A DNA stretch of 64,000 nt from Nonomuraea sp. NEAU-A123 (GCF_018603905.1 NZ_JAHFZZ010000021.1:1-64000); one strand, 5' to 3'; positions 7,327-17,670 are shown, counted from the stretch's first letter. The notes: generated from the letters alone by a model not told the origin. Program-made: numbers and translations.

Positions 7327-7354
7327 GGTTTGCGGATCAGCCATCTACGGGTAA
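7327..7354 (+). promoter_or_regulatory. SigF/SigB-type promoter upstream of the glycosyltransferase gene
   Basis: GGTTT at 7327-7331, a 17-bp spacer, then GGGTAA at 7349-7354. This matches the GTTT / GGGTA consensus of SigF/SigB-family sigma factors with correct spacing. It lies just after the stop codon of the SpoIIE-like gene, about 70 bp before the ATG at 7427. It suggests that the glycosyltransferase gene is under the alternative sigma factor encoded at 3391-4161. Confidence 0.55.
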
Positions 7355-7426
7355 GGTCATGTCCAGAGAACGACGTGCCTAAGACGCAGGCACACCTTGA
7401 AGGCTGTTTTAACGCTGAGGTGTGCC

Positions 7427-8530
7427 ATGAATATCGCGATCGTCGCTTCCGCCGCAGGAAACAAGCGTCATCAGATTCTCTCCGTCGCACGTGAGCTGGG
7501 ACGCGATCATCACGTCACGATCTACTCCCGCCGTGACAGCGCTGAAGGAAAGCCCAGAACGCGAGTGGCCCCGGGCGTCATGCTGGAGCACATCGATGTG
7601 GGCCCGCTCCGCGATCTCACCCCCACCGACGTCATGCCGTACCTCAAGGATGTCGGCCAGTACCTCAGCCGGCGGTGGAGCCAGGAACGGCCGGACGTGA
7701 TCCACGCCCACTCCTGGACCGGCGGCCTCGCCGCCGTCAGCGGCGCCAAGGGCCTGCAGGTGCCGGTCACCCAGACCTTCCACTCGGTCGACACCACCCA
7801 CCTGAAGCTTGAGCTCGCGCTTGGCCGGAACGCCAGAGCGGTCATCGTCGGCTCCGGTGACGAGGAGTCGGCGCTGATCCGGCTCGGCGTCCCGCGCCAC
7901 AACATCGCCGTCGTGCCGTACGGCGTGGACACCGAGCGCTTCCACCGCCAGGGCCCGGTGGCCACGCGCGGCAGCCGCAAGCGCCTGCTGCACCTCGGCC
8001 CGCTCACTCCCGAGCGCGGCGCCCCCACGATCATCCGCGCGCTGCAGGGCCTCCAGGACGTCGAACTCGTGCTGGCCGGCGGCCCCGAGCCGGAGCTGCT
8101 CGACGAGGACCGGGAGGCGCGCCGCCTGCGCGCCCTGGCGGAGCAGCTCGGCGTGTCCGACCGCGTGACCCTGCTCGGCCAGGTCAAGCGGGCCGCGGTG
8201 CCCAAGCTCATGCGCAGCGCCGACGCCGTGGTGTCGCTGCCGCGCGAGGCCACGACGGGCGTCGTCGCGCTGGAGGCCATGGCCTGCGGCGTACCGGTCA
8301 TCGCCTCGGCCGTCGGCGCGCACCTCGACTCGATCATCGACGGCGTCACCGGCCTGCTGGTGCCGCCGGACCGTCCCGCGCGGACCGCGCGCCTGGCCCG
8401 CGAGCTGCTGACGGACCCGACGCTGCGCACCGCGCTCGGTTACGCGGGCGCTGACCGCGCCCGTTCGCGCTACTCGTGGGAGCGGGTCAGCCAGGAGCTG
8501 GTGCGGGTGTACGAGCTCGCCTGCGCTTAA
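7427..8530 (+). CDS. Group 4 (GT-B fold) glycosyltransferase
   Basis: A 367-residue cytosolic glycosyltransferase. The N-terminal Rossmann-like half has RPDVIHAHSW near residue 90. The C-terminal half has the nucleotide-sugar signature VVALEAMACGVPVIAS near 285, followed by the GVTGLLVPP loop. The first Glu of the usual EX7E motif is displaced by one residue (LPREATTGVVALE). Acceptor and donor cannot be told, and the enzyme could act on a cell-envelope polymer or a small-molecule glycoside. The ATG at 7427 is preferred over an in-frame ATG at 7397. A SigF-type promoter lies about 70 bp upstream, suggesting stress or developmental control. The next gene starts 10 bases after the stop. Confidence 0.88.
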   Translation: MNIAIVASAAGNKRHQILSVARELGRDHHVTIYSRRDSAEGKPRTRVAPGVMLEHIDVGPLRDLTPTDVMPYLKDVGQYLSRRWSQERPDVIHAHSWTGGLAAVSGAKGLQVPVTQTFHSVDTTHLKLELALGRNARAVIVGSGDEESALIRLGVPRHNIAVVPYGVDTERFHRQGPVATRGSRKRLLHLGPLTPERGAPTIIRALQGLQDVELVLAGGPEPELLDEDREARRLRALAEQLGVSDRVTLLGQVKRAAVPKLMRSADAVVSLPREATTGVVALEAMACGVPVIASAVGAHLDSIIDGVTGLLVPPDRPARTARLARELLTDPTLRTALGYAGADRARSRYSWERVSQELVRVYELACA

Positions 8531-8540
8531 AGTTCCTTTT

Positions 8541-9131
8541 ATGCTGATTCATCCTTGGGACGCCGGCACCGACGAGCAGTCCCTGGCGTACGTGAAGGAC
8601 AACCAGTTCGGGCACCTCATAGCCGCGGGCCGCGGTCGTGAGGTGCCCGTCGTGGTGCCGACGCAGTTCCTGCTCGTGGACGACCGGACGATCGTGCTCC
8701 ACCTGGCCAGGCCCAACCCCGTCTGGGCGGCGATCGGCGAGAACCCCAAGGTGGTCATGTCGGTGGCGGGGCCCTGGTCCTACATCCCCGGACAGTGGCG
8801 GGCCGAGCCCGGTGTCGAGCCCGAGCTCGGTGTGCCGACCACGTACTACTCCTCCGTCCAGCTCATCTGCCAGGCGGAGATCGTCACGGAGGTCGAGGGC
8901 AAGCTGGAGATCCTGCGTGAGCAGCTCGACGACCTCGAACCCGGACACGGCGATCCGGGCCGGATGCCGCGGCTGATGTCCGGCATCCAGGGGATCCGGC
9001 TGGCGATCGAGGAGATCCGCGGCAAGTTCAAGTACGACGGCCACAAGGACGCCGCCCACCGGGAGCGGGTCGCCAAGGGGCTGACCGAGCGCGCCGGGCC
9101 CGGTGACTCGTCAGCCCTCAGCCATCTGTGA
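8541..9131 (+). CDS. PaiB-like FMN-binding split-barrel protein
   Basis: A 196-residue protein of the PaiB family (flavin reductase-like split barrel). Features include the N-terminal FGHLIAAG segment, LHLARPNPVW in the core, the SVAGPWSYIPGQW stretch near residues 73-85, and the C-terminal GIQGIRLAIEEIRGKFK typical of PaiB. PaiB of Bacillus was described as affecting sporulation and protease genes; most homologues have no established role and may simply bind FMN. It lies 10 bases after the glycosyltransferase gene and is probably co-transcribed with it. Its last 14 bases overlap the end of the convergent PucR-type gene. Confidence 0.82.
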   Translation: MLIHPWDAGTDEQSLAYVKDNQFGHLIAAGRGREVPVVVPTQFLLVDDRTIVLHLARPNPVWAAIGENPKVVMSVAGPWSYIPGQWRAEPGVEPELGVPTTYYSSVQLICQAEIVTEVEGKLEILREQLDDLEPGHGDPGRMPRLMSGIQGIRLAIEEIRGKFKYDGHKDAAHRERVAKGLTERAGPGDSSALSHL

Positions 9132-10185
9132 CCGGCAGGAGGCGGGCCGCCTTGAGGCCCAGGTGGACGGTCAGGCGGTCGTCGCCGTCCGACAGGTCCC
9201 GGTGCAGCACCCGCTCGGCCTTGCCCAGCCGGTAGTACAGCGTCTGGCGGTGGATGCCCAGCTCGGCGGCCGTCTTCTGGGCGTGGCCGCCGTGGTCCAG
9301 GTAGACCTCCACGGTGTGCGCCAGCTCGTGGTCGAGCGCCGCGGTCTCGGCCGCCAGCTCGCGCAGGTCGCTCTGGCCGAGCCGGGCCAGCAGCCGGTGC
9401 ACGCCCAGGTCCTCCCACCGGGCGACGGGCGCGAAGCGGGGGAAGTGCTCGGCGACACGCAGCGCCTGCCGCGCCTCGCGCCAGCTCTGCCAGGCGTCCG
9501 CCGGGTCCACCCGCGGGGCGCCGAGGCCGGCCGCCGTGCCGTAGGCGCTCTGGAGGGTCTGGGCGACCTCGGCGGCCAGGTGCGCCGGGGCGAGCAGCGC
9601 GATGGGCGAACCGGCGCGGGCCAGGACGCCGCGCGGCAGCGTCCAGAGGGCGGCGACGCGCTCCTCCGACTCGCGCACGGCGATCGCGGCGACGGGCCCG
9701 CGCATCTCGATGGAGGCGCCGGCCCGCTCCTCCGGGTCCGCCGAGAGCAGCGCGCGCAGGCCGTGGCCGAGGTCCTGACGGCTTCTGGCCTCCTGGGCGA
9801 GTGCGGCGCCGGCCCTGGCGACCAGCGGGGCGGCCCGCAGCAGCACCTCGTCGGTGAGGCTGCCGGAGTCGAGCAGCCACAGGTAGCCGTAGGTGACCTC
9901 GCCGTGGCGCAGCGGCCAGCAGACCCTGGCCAGGACCTTGAGGTCGGCGTCCGCGGGGATCCGGACCGGGCCGTGCGCGCGGGCGATGCCGTAGCGTTCG
10001 AAGTAGTCGCGAACCTCGCCCGTGGCGCGCCTGCGCAGGATCGACTCCTGGCGGACGGTGTCGATGTCGCCGTGCTGCGCGCCGTACGCCAGCAGGCGGA
10101 ACGAGCGGTCCTCCAGTGTCGCGGACGCCCCCAGCAGGCGGGCGAGCTCGTCGACGGTCTCCTGTAGATCTGCCGAATTGTGCAT
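9118..10185 (-). CDS. PucR/CdaR-type transcriptional regulator of proline catabolism
   Basis: A 355-residue regulator. The C-terminal helix-turn-helix (about 295-350) has the PucR/HTH_30 pattern TAAELGIHRQTLYYRLGKAE. The rest is a GGDEF-like and sensory middle region typical of PucR proteins (TLEDRSFRLLAYG near residues 22-34). It is transcribed divergently from the proline dehydrogenase gene, and members of this family next to put genes activate them in response to proline. A TTG start at 10206 is possible, but ATG 10185 fits the family N-terminus better; neither has a strong ribosome binding site. It converges on the PaiB-like gene with a 14-base overlap. Confidence 0.82.
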   Translation of the reverse strand: MHNSADLQETVDELARLLGASATLEDRSFRLLAYGAQHGDIDTVRQESILRRRATGEVRDYFERYGIARAHGPVRIPADADLKVLARVCWPLRHGEVTYGYLWLLDSGSLTDEVLLRAAPLVARAGAALAQEARSRQDLGHGLRALLSADPEERAGASIEMRGPVAAIAVRESEERVAALWTLPRGVLARAGSPIALLAPAHLAAEVAQTLQSAYGTAAGLGAPRVDPADAWQSWREARQALRVAEHFPRFAPVARWEDLGVHRLLARLGQSDLRELAAETAALDHELAHTVEVYLDHGGHAQKTAAELGIHRQTLYYRLGKAERVLHRDLSDGDDRLTVHLGLKAARLLPVTDG

Positions 10186-10261
10186 TTGTATGACAGCCTG
10201 CCACAACCACCGTTACGCGCGTCGATGGCCCCATAATGAGCTGCGGTTTTAGGCTGAGAAC

Positions 10262-11179
10262 ATGCTGGGTCAACTGCTCCTCACCACCTCCCGGAGCGCG
10301 CTGGTACGCCGCTCCGTGTCGGGCTTCCCGCTCACGCGCAAGGTCGTCGACAGGTTCGTCGCCGGTGAGAGCGTGGCGGAGGCCCGGACCGCCATCGAAC
10401 GGCTGCGCGACGCCAATCTCGCGGTCACCGTCGACCATCTCGGCGAAGAGACCCGCGACGCCAAGGCGGCGGCGGCCACCGCCAAGGCGTACATCACGCT
10501 GCTCGACGCGCTGCGCCCGCTGGAGCTCGGCCGCCGGGGCGAGGTGTCGGTCAAGCTGTCGGCCCTCGGGCAGCGGCTCGACGACGCGATGGCGCTGGAG
10601 CACGCCCGCGAGATCTGCGCCGCCGCCGATGCGGGCGGCTCGACCGTGACGCTCGACATGGAGGACCACACCACCGTCGACTCGACCCTCGGGATCCTGC
10701 GCAAGCTGCGCGACGACTTCCCGTCGACCGGCGTGGCAATCCAGGCCTACCTGTTCCGCAGCGCGGACGACTGCCGCGAGCTGGCCGGCGAGGGCTCGCG
10801 GGTACGCCTGGTCAAGGGCGCCTACCGGGAGCCCGCCTCGGTCGCGCACCAGGGCAAGAGCGACGTCGACAAGGCGTACGTGCGATGCCTGCGGATCCTC
10901 ATGGCGGGGCAGGGGTATCCCATGGTGGCGACGCACGACGACCGGATCATCTCGATCACCGAGCTGCTCGCCGACCGCTTCGGCCGCGGGCTCGGGTCCT
11001 ACGAGTACCAGATGCTGTACGGGATCCGCACCGACCGGCAGGAGGACCTCGCCGGAGCGGGTCACACCGTCCGCGTCTACGTTCCCTATGGCGACGACTG
11101 GTACGGCTATTTCATGCGGCGCCTGGCCGAGCGCCCCGCCAACGTCGCCTTCTTCCTTCGTGCCCTTGGGGGTAAGTAA
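10262..11179 (+). CDS. Proline dehydrogenase (FAD-dependent)
   Basis: A 305-residue monofunctional proline dehydrogenase that oxidises L-proline to pyrroline-5-carboxylate with FAD. It has the PRODH (beta/alpha)8 barrel motifs: SVKLSALG near 98, TLDMEDHTTVD near 130, IQAYLFRSADDC near 160, RLVKGAYREP near 182, ATHDDRIIS near 220, YEYQMLYGIR near 247 and VRVYVPYGDDWYGYFMRRLAERP near the end, where the paired arginines contact the substrate carboxylate. The next gene starts immediately after the stop codon, so the two steps are translationally coupled. It is divergent from its likely regulator. Confidence 0.95.
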   Translation: MLGQLLLTTSRSALVRRSVSGFPLTRKVVDRFVAGESVAEARTAIERLRDANLAVTVDHLGEETRDAKAAAATAKAYITLLDALRPLELGRRGEVSVKLSALGQRLDDAMALEHAREICAAADAGGSTVTLDMEDHTTVDSTLGILRKLRDDFPSTGVAIQAYLFRSADDCRELAGEGSRVRLVKGAYREPASVAHQGKSDVDKAYVRCLRILMAGQGYPMVATHDDRIISITELLADRFGRGLGSYEYQMLYGIRTDRQEDLAGAGHTVRVYVPYGDDWYGYFMRRLAERPANVAFFLRALGGK

Positions 11180-12853
<1,674 letters not shown>

Positions 12854-12877
12854 GGCCCGGCCGCCTGGCGGCTGAAC

Positions 12878-12913
12878 AGACGAGCCATCCCCGGACCCGG
12901 GGGTGGCTCGTCT
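12878..12913. terminator. Bidirectional terminator between pruA and the XRE gene
   Basis: AGACGAGCCATCCCC (12878-12892) pairs with GGGGGTGGCTCGTCT (12899-12913) with a single G-T wobble and a 6-base loop. It lies 25 bases after the pruA stop and reaches the stop codon of the convergent XRE gene, so it probably terminates both operons. It is the strongest hairpin seen in the window. Confidence 0.85.
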
Positions 12914-13826
12914 ATTCCGGCGGCGGGGGCGCCGACCACAGCGTGCTGATGATCTGGTGGAGGATCTCCGGGGTCGCGGCCGCGGGCTGCGCGTAGACGC
13001 TCAGCTGATTCAGCAGATGCCGGTACGGCCGGACGTCGGCGTCCTTGGTGAGGTATTGGGCTTCGGCGGTCTGTTCCATATAGACCACATCGGGCAAATC
13101 CGCCTCGGCGAAGCGCAGGATCGTGAAGGGGTCCACGCCCTTACCGGGACCGAAGGAGAGCACCTGGAGGGTGATGTGCGGGAGGTCGACCATCTCTTGG
13201 AGATGCTCAAGCTGGGCGCGCATCGTCGCGCTGTCACCGACCTGCCGGCGCAGCACCGACTCATCCATGACCACCCATAATTTGCGTGGTTTGGGGGACA
13301 GCAGAAGCTGCTGGCGGTGCATCCGCAAGGCGACTCGGCGCTCGATCAGCTCGGTGTGGCGGTCTTCGTTCTGTGCGATGACCGCCTGGGCGTAGTCCTC
13401 GGTTTGGAGCAGGGCCGGGACGTGCTGGACCTCGTAGGTGCGGATGACCATCGCGTCCTGCTCCAGCCCGAGAAATGCCGCGAACTCGTCGGAGATCACG
13501 TCTCGGTAGTCCTGCCACCTGCCAGGGGCGTTGGCCTGCGCGGCCAAGGTGAGCACGACCTGGCGTTCGGCCTCGTCGACGCCGTACAGGCTGAGCAGAT
13601 CGGCCACGTCGTCCAGTGGGAGGTCGGTACGTCCGCTCTCCACGTGGCTGATCGTGGAAGGCGGGCTTCCGATGGCGGACCCCGCGTCCGCGCGGGAAAT
13701 CCCGCGTGACTCGCGCAGCCGGCGCAGACGTACGCCGACCAGCATCCGCAGCGCTGTCGGTCCGGACTGGCGCAATGTCTCGCCAGGGATTCCCGTCGAG
13801 TCGCCTCTACCGCGAGCAGTCGGCAT
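12912..13826 (-). CDS. XRE-family regulator with DUF5753 domain
   Basis: A 304-residue actinomycete-type regulator. Residues about 32-90 form a Cro/C1-type helix-turn-helix (LRRLRESRGISRADAGSAI ... ISHVESGRTDLP). Residues about 115-290 are a DUF5753 domain (EQDAMVIRTYEVQHVPALLQT, PHITLQVLSFGPG, DVVYMEQT). Such regulators are very numerous in Streptomyces and Nonomuraea and are usually followed by a small DUF397 partner gene. No DUF397 frame is visible on either side here. The gene ends on the bidirectional terminator and has a long, AT-richer upstream region. Target unknown. Confidence 0.9.
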   Translation of the reverse strand: MPTARGRGDSTGIPGETLRQSGPTALRMLVGVRLRRLRESRGISRADAGSAIGSPPSTISHVESGRTDLPLDDVADLLSLYGVDEAERQVVLTLAAQANAPGRWQDYRDVISDEFAAFLGLEQDAMVIRTYEVQHVPALLQTEDYAQAVIAQNEDRHTELIERRVALRMHRQQLLLSPKPRKLWVVMDESVLRRQVGDSATMRAQLEHLQEMVDLPHITLQVLSFGPGKGVDPFTILRFAEADLPDVVYMEQTAEAQYLTKDADVRPYRHLLNQLSVYAQPAAATPEILHQIISTLWSAPPPPE

Positions 13827-14161
13827 TTATGCTCCCAATTCAGCAAATCGCCACTCTGCGATCGCTTACATCTTGCCACATAAGTAGCTGAGATATTATT
13901 CAATGTCGCGAACTGGCCACATCTGGCCCGGTCAATCGACGGCTCTCCGTCACTTCATCCAGAGATATCCAGTTTGTCGACATTCGTGGCATAGGACGCT
14001 TTTGTATGACCGCTGGGTTCAGTAAAGAATTCCCGGAAATCGTGAAGATCGTTCAACTGTATCGGCATCTGATGGAGAGTTTCCTCGATATCGGCACGGA
14101 GCTACCCACTGTGGATAACACCCACGAACTGGCTCAGCAAGCGGATCCGACCAGCCCGTGC
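13827..14161. other. 335-bp AT-richer gene-poor gap
   Basis: This gap is visibly richer in A and T than its surroundings and holds the upstream region of the XRE gene (AT-rich near 13870-13905). It also contains the beginning of a plus-strand frame from ATG 14006 (MTAGFSKEFPEIVKIVQLYR...). That frame continues antisense into the padR gene, where its codon pattern becomes that of a shadow frame. I cannot recognise a protein family in the first ~45 codons. The stretch may be a remnant of an acquired gene or a long regulatory region. Confidence 0.4.
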
Positions 14162-14755
14162 CTATCGCGGATCGGCGAAGTCGGCCGGAGACCAGGTCAG
14201 CCGGCCGGAGCGGAGGTCGTCGATCAGGGCGGTCAGCCAGCGGTCCTCGGCGACGGCCACCGCGTGCAGGTATTCGAGTTCGAGCAGGCCGACCCGGTGC
14301 AGACCCCCCTCGGCCTGGCCGGTCAGCGCGGTCTCCAGTTCCGCCACCGACGCCGTGACGGCCGTCAGCCGCCGCTCCAGTAGGTCGGGGATCTCGTCGG
14401 GCGAAAGCAGCAGCAGGTGGGACAGCGCCGCTGGAAACTGGGGAAACTCCCGTTTCGGCACCGCGACCAGGTCCACCAGCCATTCACGGGCGGCCTCGCG
14501 GCCCGCGTCGGTGACCTCATAGACGGTCCGCTCGGGGTAGGCGTGGTCCCGCTCGGTGTCCAGCACCGCCACCAGCCCGGCCTCCGCGAGCCGGTCGATC
14601 GTCCGGTAGAGGCTCGTCCGCTGCTCGACGTTGACGACCAGATCCTTGCCCCAGTCCTTGATCAGCCGCTGGATCCCGTACGGATGCAGGGGCTTGTAGT
14701 GCAGCAGCGCCAGGACGGTGAGGGCCAGCGGCGAACCTCGGAACGCAGTACTCAT
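14162..14755 (-). CDS. PadR-family transcriptional regulator
   Basis: A 197-residue PadR-type repressor. The N-terminal winged helix (about 8-85) contains ALTVLALLHYKPLHPYGIQR, SLYRTIDRLAEAGLV and the wing TVYEVTDAGR. The C-terminal half is the helical dimerisation domain. PadR proteins of this layout usually repress an adjacent detoxification or efflux gene and release on ligand binding. The gene is divergent from an FAD monooxygenase with a dyad in between. ATG 14755 is chosen because family members begin shortly before the winged helix; ATG 14779 would run into the operator-like dyad. Confidence 0.88.
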   Translation of the reverse strand: MSTAFRGSPLALTVLALLHYKPLHPYGIQRLIKDWGKDLVVNVEQRTSLYRTIDRLAEAGLVAVLDTERDHAYPERTVYEVTDAGREAAREWLVDLVAVPKREFPQFPAALSHLLLLSPDEIPDLLERRLTAVTASVAELETALTGQAEGGLHRVGLLELEYLHAVAVAEDRWLTALIDDLRSGRLTWSPADFADPR

Positions 14756-14772
14756 GCCACCGACACTACTCC

Positions 14773-14803
14773 GAAACATACTAGTTGACGAGCTACTAGT
14801 TTC
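14773..14803. promoter_or_regulatory. Candidate PadR operator in the padR-monooxygenase divergent promoter
   Basis: GAAACATACTAGT (14773-14785) and ACTAGTTTC (14795-14803) form an imperfect inverted repeat around TGACGAGCT, midway between the divergent starts at 14755 and 14821. The position and symmetry suit autoregulation plus control of the monooxygenase gene. An 11-base part of the left arm (CGAAACATACT) recurs at 16100-16110 upstream of the next operon. Confidence 0.55.
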
Positions 14804-14820
14804 AATGCAACTATTCCACC

Positions 14821-16029
14821 ATGGAACAGAACACCGCGATCGTGAAGACAGCGCTCGTCATCGGCGGCGGGATCGCCGGGCCGGTCACCGCGATGGCCCT
14901 GCGGAAGGCGGGCATCGACGCCGTCGTCTACGAGGCCTATGAGCAGGCCGCCGACGGGGTCGGCGGTGGCATGAGCCTCGCCCCCAACGGAGTCGACGCG
15001 CTGGACGCGATCGACTGCGCCGACCTGATCCAGCCGCTCGGCGCGCCGATGACCGGCATCGTGCTCCAGGACTGGAAGGGCAGTCCGCTCGCCGAGTTCG
15101 GCAACCCGCCCGGGATCCGGCCGATGCAGTTCGTCTGGCGCGACGAGCTCTACCGGGTGCTGCACGACGAGGCCGCGCGGCGCGGTGTCAGAATTGAGCA
15201 CGGCAAGCGCCTCGTTCGCGCCGAGGAGACCGCGGACGGGGTGACCGCGCACTTCGCGGACGGCACCCGGGCCACCGCCGACATCCTCATCGGCTGCGAC
15301 GGCATCCGCTCGACCGTCCGCTCCTTCATCGACCCGGCGGCGCCGGGGCCGCAGTACGCGGGTCTGATCAGCTTCGGCGCCCGCGTACGGGACCCGGGGG
15401 TCCCCTCGACCGCGGGCAAGATGCCGATGACCTTCGGCAAGCAGGCGTTCTTCGGCTACCAGGTCTTCGGCGCGGACGACGCCGTCTGGTTCGTGAACCT
15501 CCCGCATCCCGAGCCTATGACCGCCGCCGAAGTCCAGGCGACCCCGGCCGCCGAGTGGCTGCCGATCCTGGCGGAGAAGTTCGCCGGCGACGGCACTCCG
15601 GCGCGGGACCTGATCGAGCGGACCGACCCGTCGGACGTGGTGATCGTCGGCCCGATGGAGAACATGCCGCCCACGACCGTCACGTGGAGCCAGAGCCGGA
15701 TCGTGCTGGTCGGCGACGCGGTGCACGCGCCGTCGTCCAGTTCGGGGCAGGGCGCGTCCCTGTCGATCGAGAGCGCGATCCAGCTCGCCCGCTGCCTGCG
15801 CGACCTCCCCTACGCTGAGGCGTTCGCCGCCTACGAGGCCGAGCGCCGTCCCCGGGTCGAGCGGGTCATCAAGGAGACGACCCGCAAGAACGCCGGCAAG
15901 GCGGCGGGGCCGGTCGGCCGCGTCGTGAACGCCTACGCGATCCGGATCTTCGGCAAGCTGGTCAAGCCCGAGAAGATGTCCTGGATCTTTGACTACCGGA
16001 TCGACTGGGAAACCAAGGTGACCGGATGA
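14821..16029 (+). CDS. FAD-dependent monooxygenase (class A flavoprotein)
   Basis: A 402-residue flavoprotein hydroxylase. The dinucleotide-binding GGGIAGPVTAMALRKAG motif lies at about 14-30, the middle DG motif at DILIGCDGIRSTVRS (about 156-170), and the third FAD contact at VLVGDAVHAPSSSSGQGASL (about 296-315). Enzymes of this group hydroxylate aromatic metabolites or antibiotics using NAD(P)H and O2. The C-terminus lacks an obvious membrane helix. Divergent PadR control suggests an inducible detoxification role, but the substrate is unknown. No clear ribosome binding site is seen before the ATG. Confidence 0.85.
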   Translation: MEQNTAIVKTALVIGGGIAGPVTAMALRKAGIDAVVYEAYEQAADGVGGGMSLAPNGVDALDAIDCADLIQPLGAPMTGIVLQDWKGSPLAEFGNPPGIRPMQFVWRDELYRVLHDEAARRGVRIEHGKRLVRAEETADGVTAHFADGTRATADILIGCDGIRSTVRSFIDPAAPGPQYAGLISFGARVRDPGVPSTAGKMPMTFGKQAFFGYQVFGADDAVWFVNLPHPEPMTAAEVQATPAAEWLPILAEKFAGDGTPARDLIERTDPSDVVIVGPMENMPPTTVTWSQSRIVLVGDAVHAPSSSSGQGASLSIESAIQLARCLRDLPYAEAFAAYEAERRPRVERVIKETTRKNAGKAAGPVGRVVNAYAIRIFGKLVKPEKMSWIFDYRIDWETKVTG

Positions 16030-16127
16030 TCACAGAGGCTCATCATGGGCCGCTCCCGGCCCCTGAGAAGGCAGCCCTGTAACAGGCGAAGCGATTGCGC
16101 GAAACATACTCTCCTTAATCTCCGGAC

Positions 16128-17645
16128 ATGGCGGACATATTCGACGCTTACTCCCTCGGGTCCGAATCATGGGATGAGATGTTCGAGCGGCCGGGCATCC
16201 CCCGGCCGCAGTATCAGGCGCTTTTCGCCGCCCTCCAACCGCTCGGCGTGGACGAGCTGAGATCCAGAGCCGACCAGCTTGCCAGGATGTTCACCGATCG
16301 TGGCGTGACCTTCGACTACGCGGGCGAGGAACGGCCTTTCCCGCTCGACCTGATCCCGCGGGTGATCGACGCGGCCGAATGGGATCTCGTGGTGCGCGGC
16401 GTCCGGCAACGGATCCGCGCACTCGAGGCGTTCCTGGACGATGTGTACGGCCCGCGCCAGGTCTTCCGTGACGGCGTGATGCCCTGGCAGTTGCTGCACT
16501 CCAGCCCCCACTACCACCGGGTCGCACACGGCTGGCGCCCGCCCAACGGCGTACGCGTGCACGTCGGCGGCATCGACCTCATCCGCGACGAGCAGGGCGC
16601 CCTGTGCGTGCTCGAAGACAACGTCCGCACCCCCAGCGGGGTCAGCTACGTGCTGGAGAACCGCCTGGCCATGGCCCGGACGCTACCGTCGCTGTTCGCC
16701 GAGCAGTTCGTCCGCCCGGTCGAGGAGTACCCGGCCCGGCTGCTGGCCGCGTTGCGCAAGGCGGCCCCCGCCGGAGTCACCGACCCGACCGTCGTCGTGC
16801 TCACGCCCGGCGTCTACAACGCCGCCTACTTCGAGCACGCGCTGCTCGCCCGCCTCATGGGGGTGGAGCTGGTCGAGGGGCGCGACCTCATCTGTGAGGG
16901 CAACCGCATCTCGATGATCACCACGTACGGCAGGCGGCCCGTCCACGTGGTCTACCGGCGGATCGACGACGACTACCTCGACCCCCTGCACTTCCGCGGC
17001 GACTCGGTGCTGGGCTGCCCCGGCCTGGTCAACGCCGCCCGCGCCGGCAACGTCACGATCTCCAACGGCGTCGGCAACGGGGTCGCCGACGACAAGCTCG
17101 TCTACACCTACGTGCCCGAGCTGATCGGCTACTACCTCGGTGAGGAGCCCCTCCTGCGCAACGTGGAAACCTACCGGCTGGACAATCCCGACATGCGGGA
17201 CTGGGCGCTGGAGTCGGCGGCCGAGCTCGTGCTCAAACCGGTGGACGGTGCGGGCGGCAAGGGGATCGTGATCGGTCCGATGGCCACCGCGGGCCAGCTC
17301 GCCTCCGTACGGCAGGCCGTACGGGACCATCCGCGAGGCTGGATCGCCCAGCGGCCGGTGATGCTGTCCACCTCGCCCACCTGGATCGGCGAGCGGCCGG
17401 TGCCGCGCCATATCGACCTGCGGCCCTTCGCGGTCAACGACGGCGACGACGTGTGGCTGCTGCCCGGCGGCCTGACCCGCGTCGCGCTGCCGGAGGGCGA
17501 ACTGGTGGTCAACTCCAGCCGGGGCGGCGGCTCCAAGGACACGTGGGTGCTCGGCAACACGCACGCTCCGATGGCCTCGGTCACCGCTCCGCCTGTCGCC
17601 CAGTGGAGCCCGAGCAGGGTCGCGGCGGGGACCGAGGAACAATGA
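16128..17645 (+). CDS. Circularly permuted type 2 ATP-grasp protein
   Basis: A 505-residue protein of the circularly permuted ATP-grasp (DUF404/DUF407) family. Visible family features are GVRVHVGGIDLIRDE and EDNVRTPSGVSYVLENR (about 138-185), the ATP-binding loop KPVDGAGGKGIVIGP (about 370-384), and the late DLRPFAVNDGDDVW, LPGGLTRVAL and NSSRGGGSKDTWVL motifs (about 427-470). ATP-grasp enzymes make amide or thioester bonds through acyl phosphates. This family is found with alpha-E and transglutaminase-like genes and has been predicted to ligate peptides. It is the first gene of a seven-gene collinear array. Substrate unknown. Confidence 0.9.
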   Translation: MADIFDAYSLGSESWDEMFERPGIPRPQYQALFAALQPLGVDELRSRADQLARMFTDRGVTFDYAGEERPFPLDLIPRVIDAAEWDLVVRGVRQRIRALEAFLDDVYGPRQVFRDGVMPWQLLHSSPHYHRVAHGWRPPNGVRVHVGGIDLIRDEQGALCVLEDNVRTPSGVSYVLENRLAMARTLPSLFAEQFVRPVEEYPARLLAALRKAAPAGVTDPTVVVLTPGVYNAAYFEHALLARLMGVELVEGRDLICEGNRISMITTYGRRPVHVVYRRIDDDYLDPLHFRGDSVLGCPGLVNAARAGNVTISNGVGNGVADDKLVYTYVPELIGYYLGEEPLLRNVETYRLDNPDMRDWALESAAELVLKPVDGAGGKGIVIGPMATAGQLASVRQAVRDHPRGWIAQRPVMLSTSPTWIGERPVPRHIDLRPFAVNDGDDVWLLPGGLTRVALPEGELVVNSSRGGGSKDTWVLGNTHAPMASVTAPPVAQWSPSRVAAGTEEQ

Positions 17646-17670
17646 CCCGCCCGTACGAGGAGGACCCGCG

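Noticed and set aside
14006..14383. Plus-strand frame of 125 codons as a gene
   Set aside because: From about 14162 it is the shadow of padR. The first third has no recognisable family or ribosome binding site, so it is only mentioned as part of the gap.
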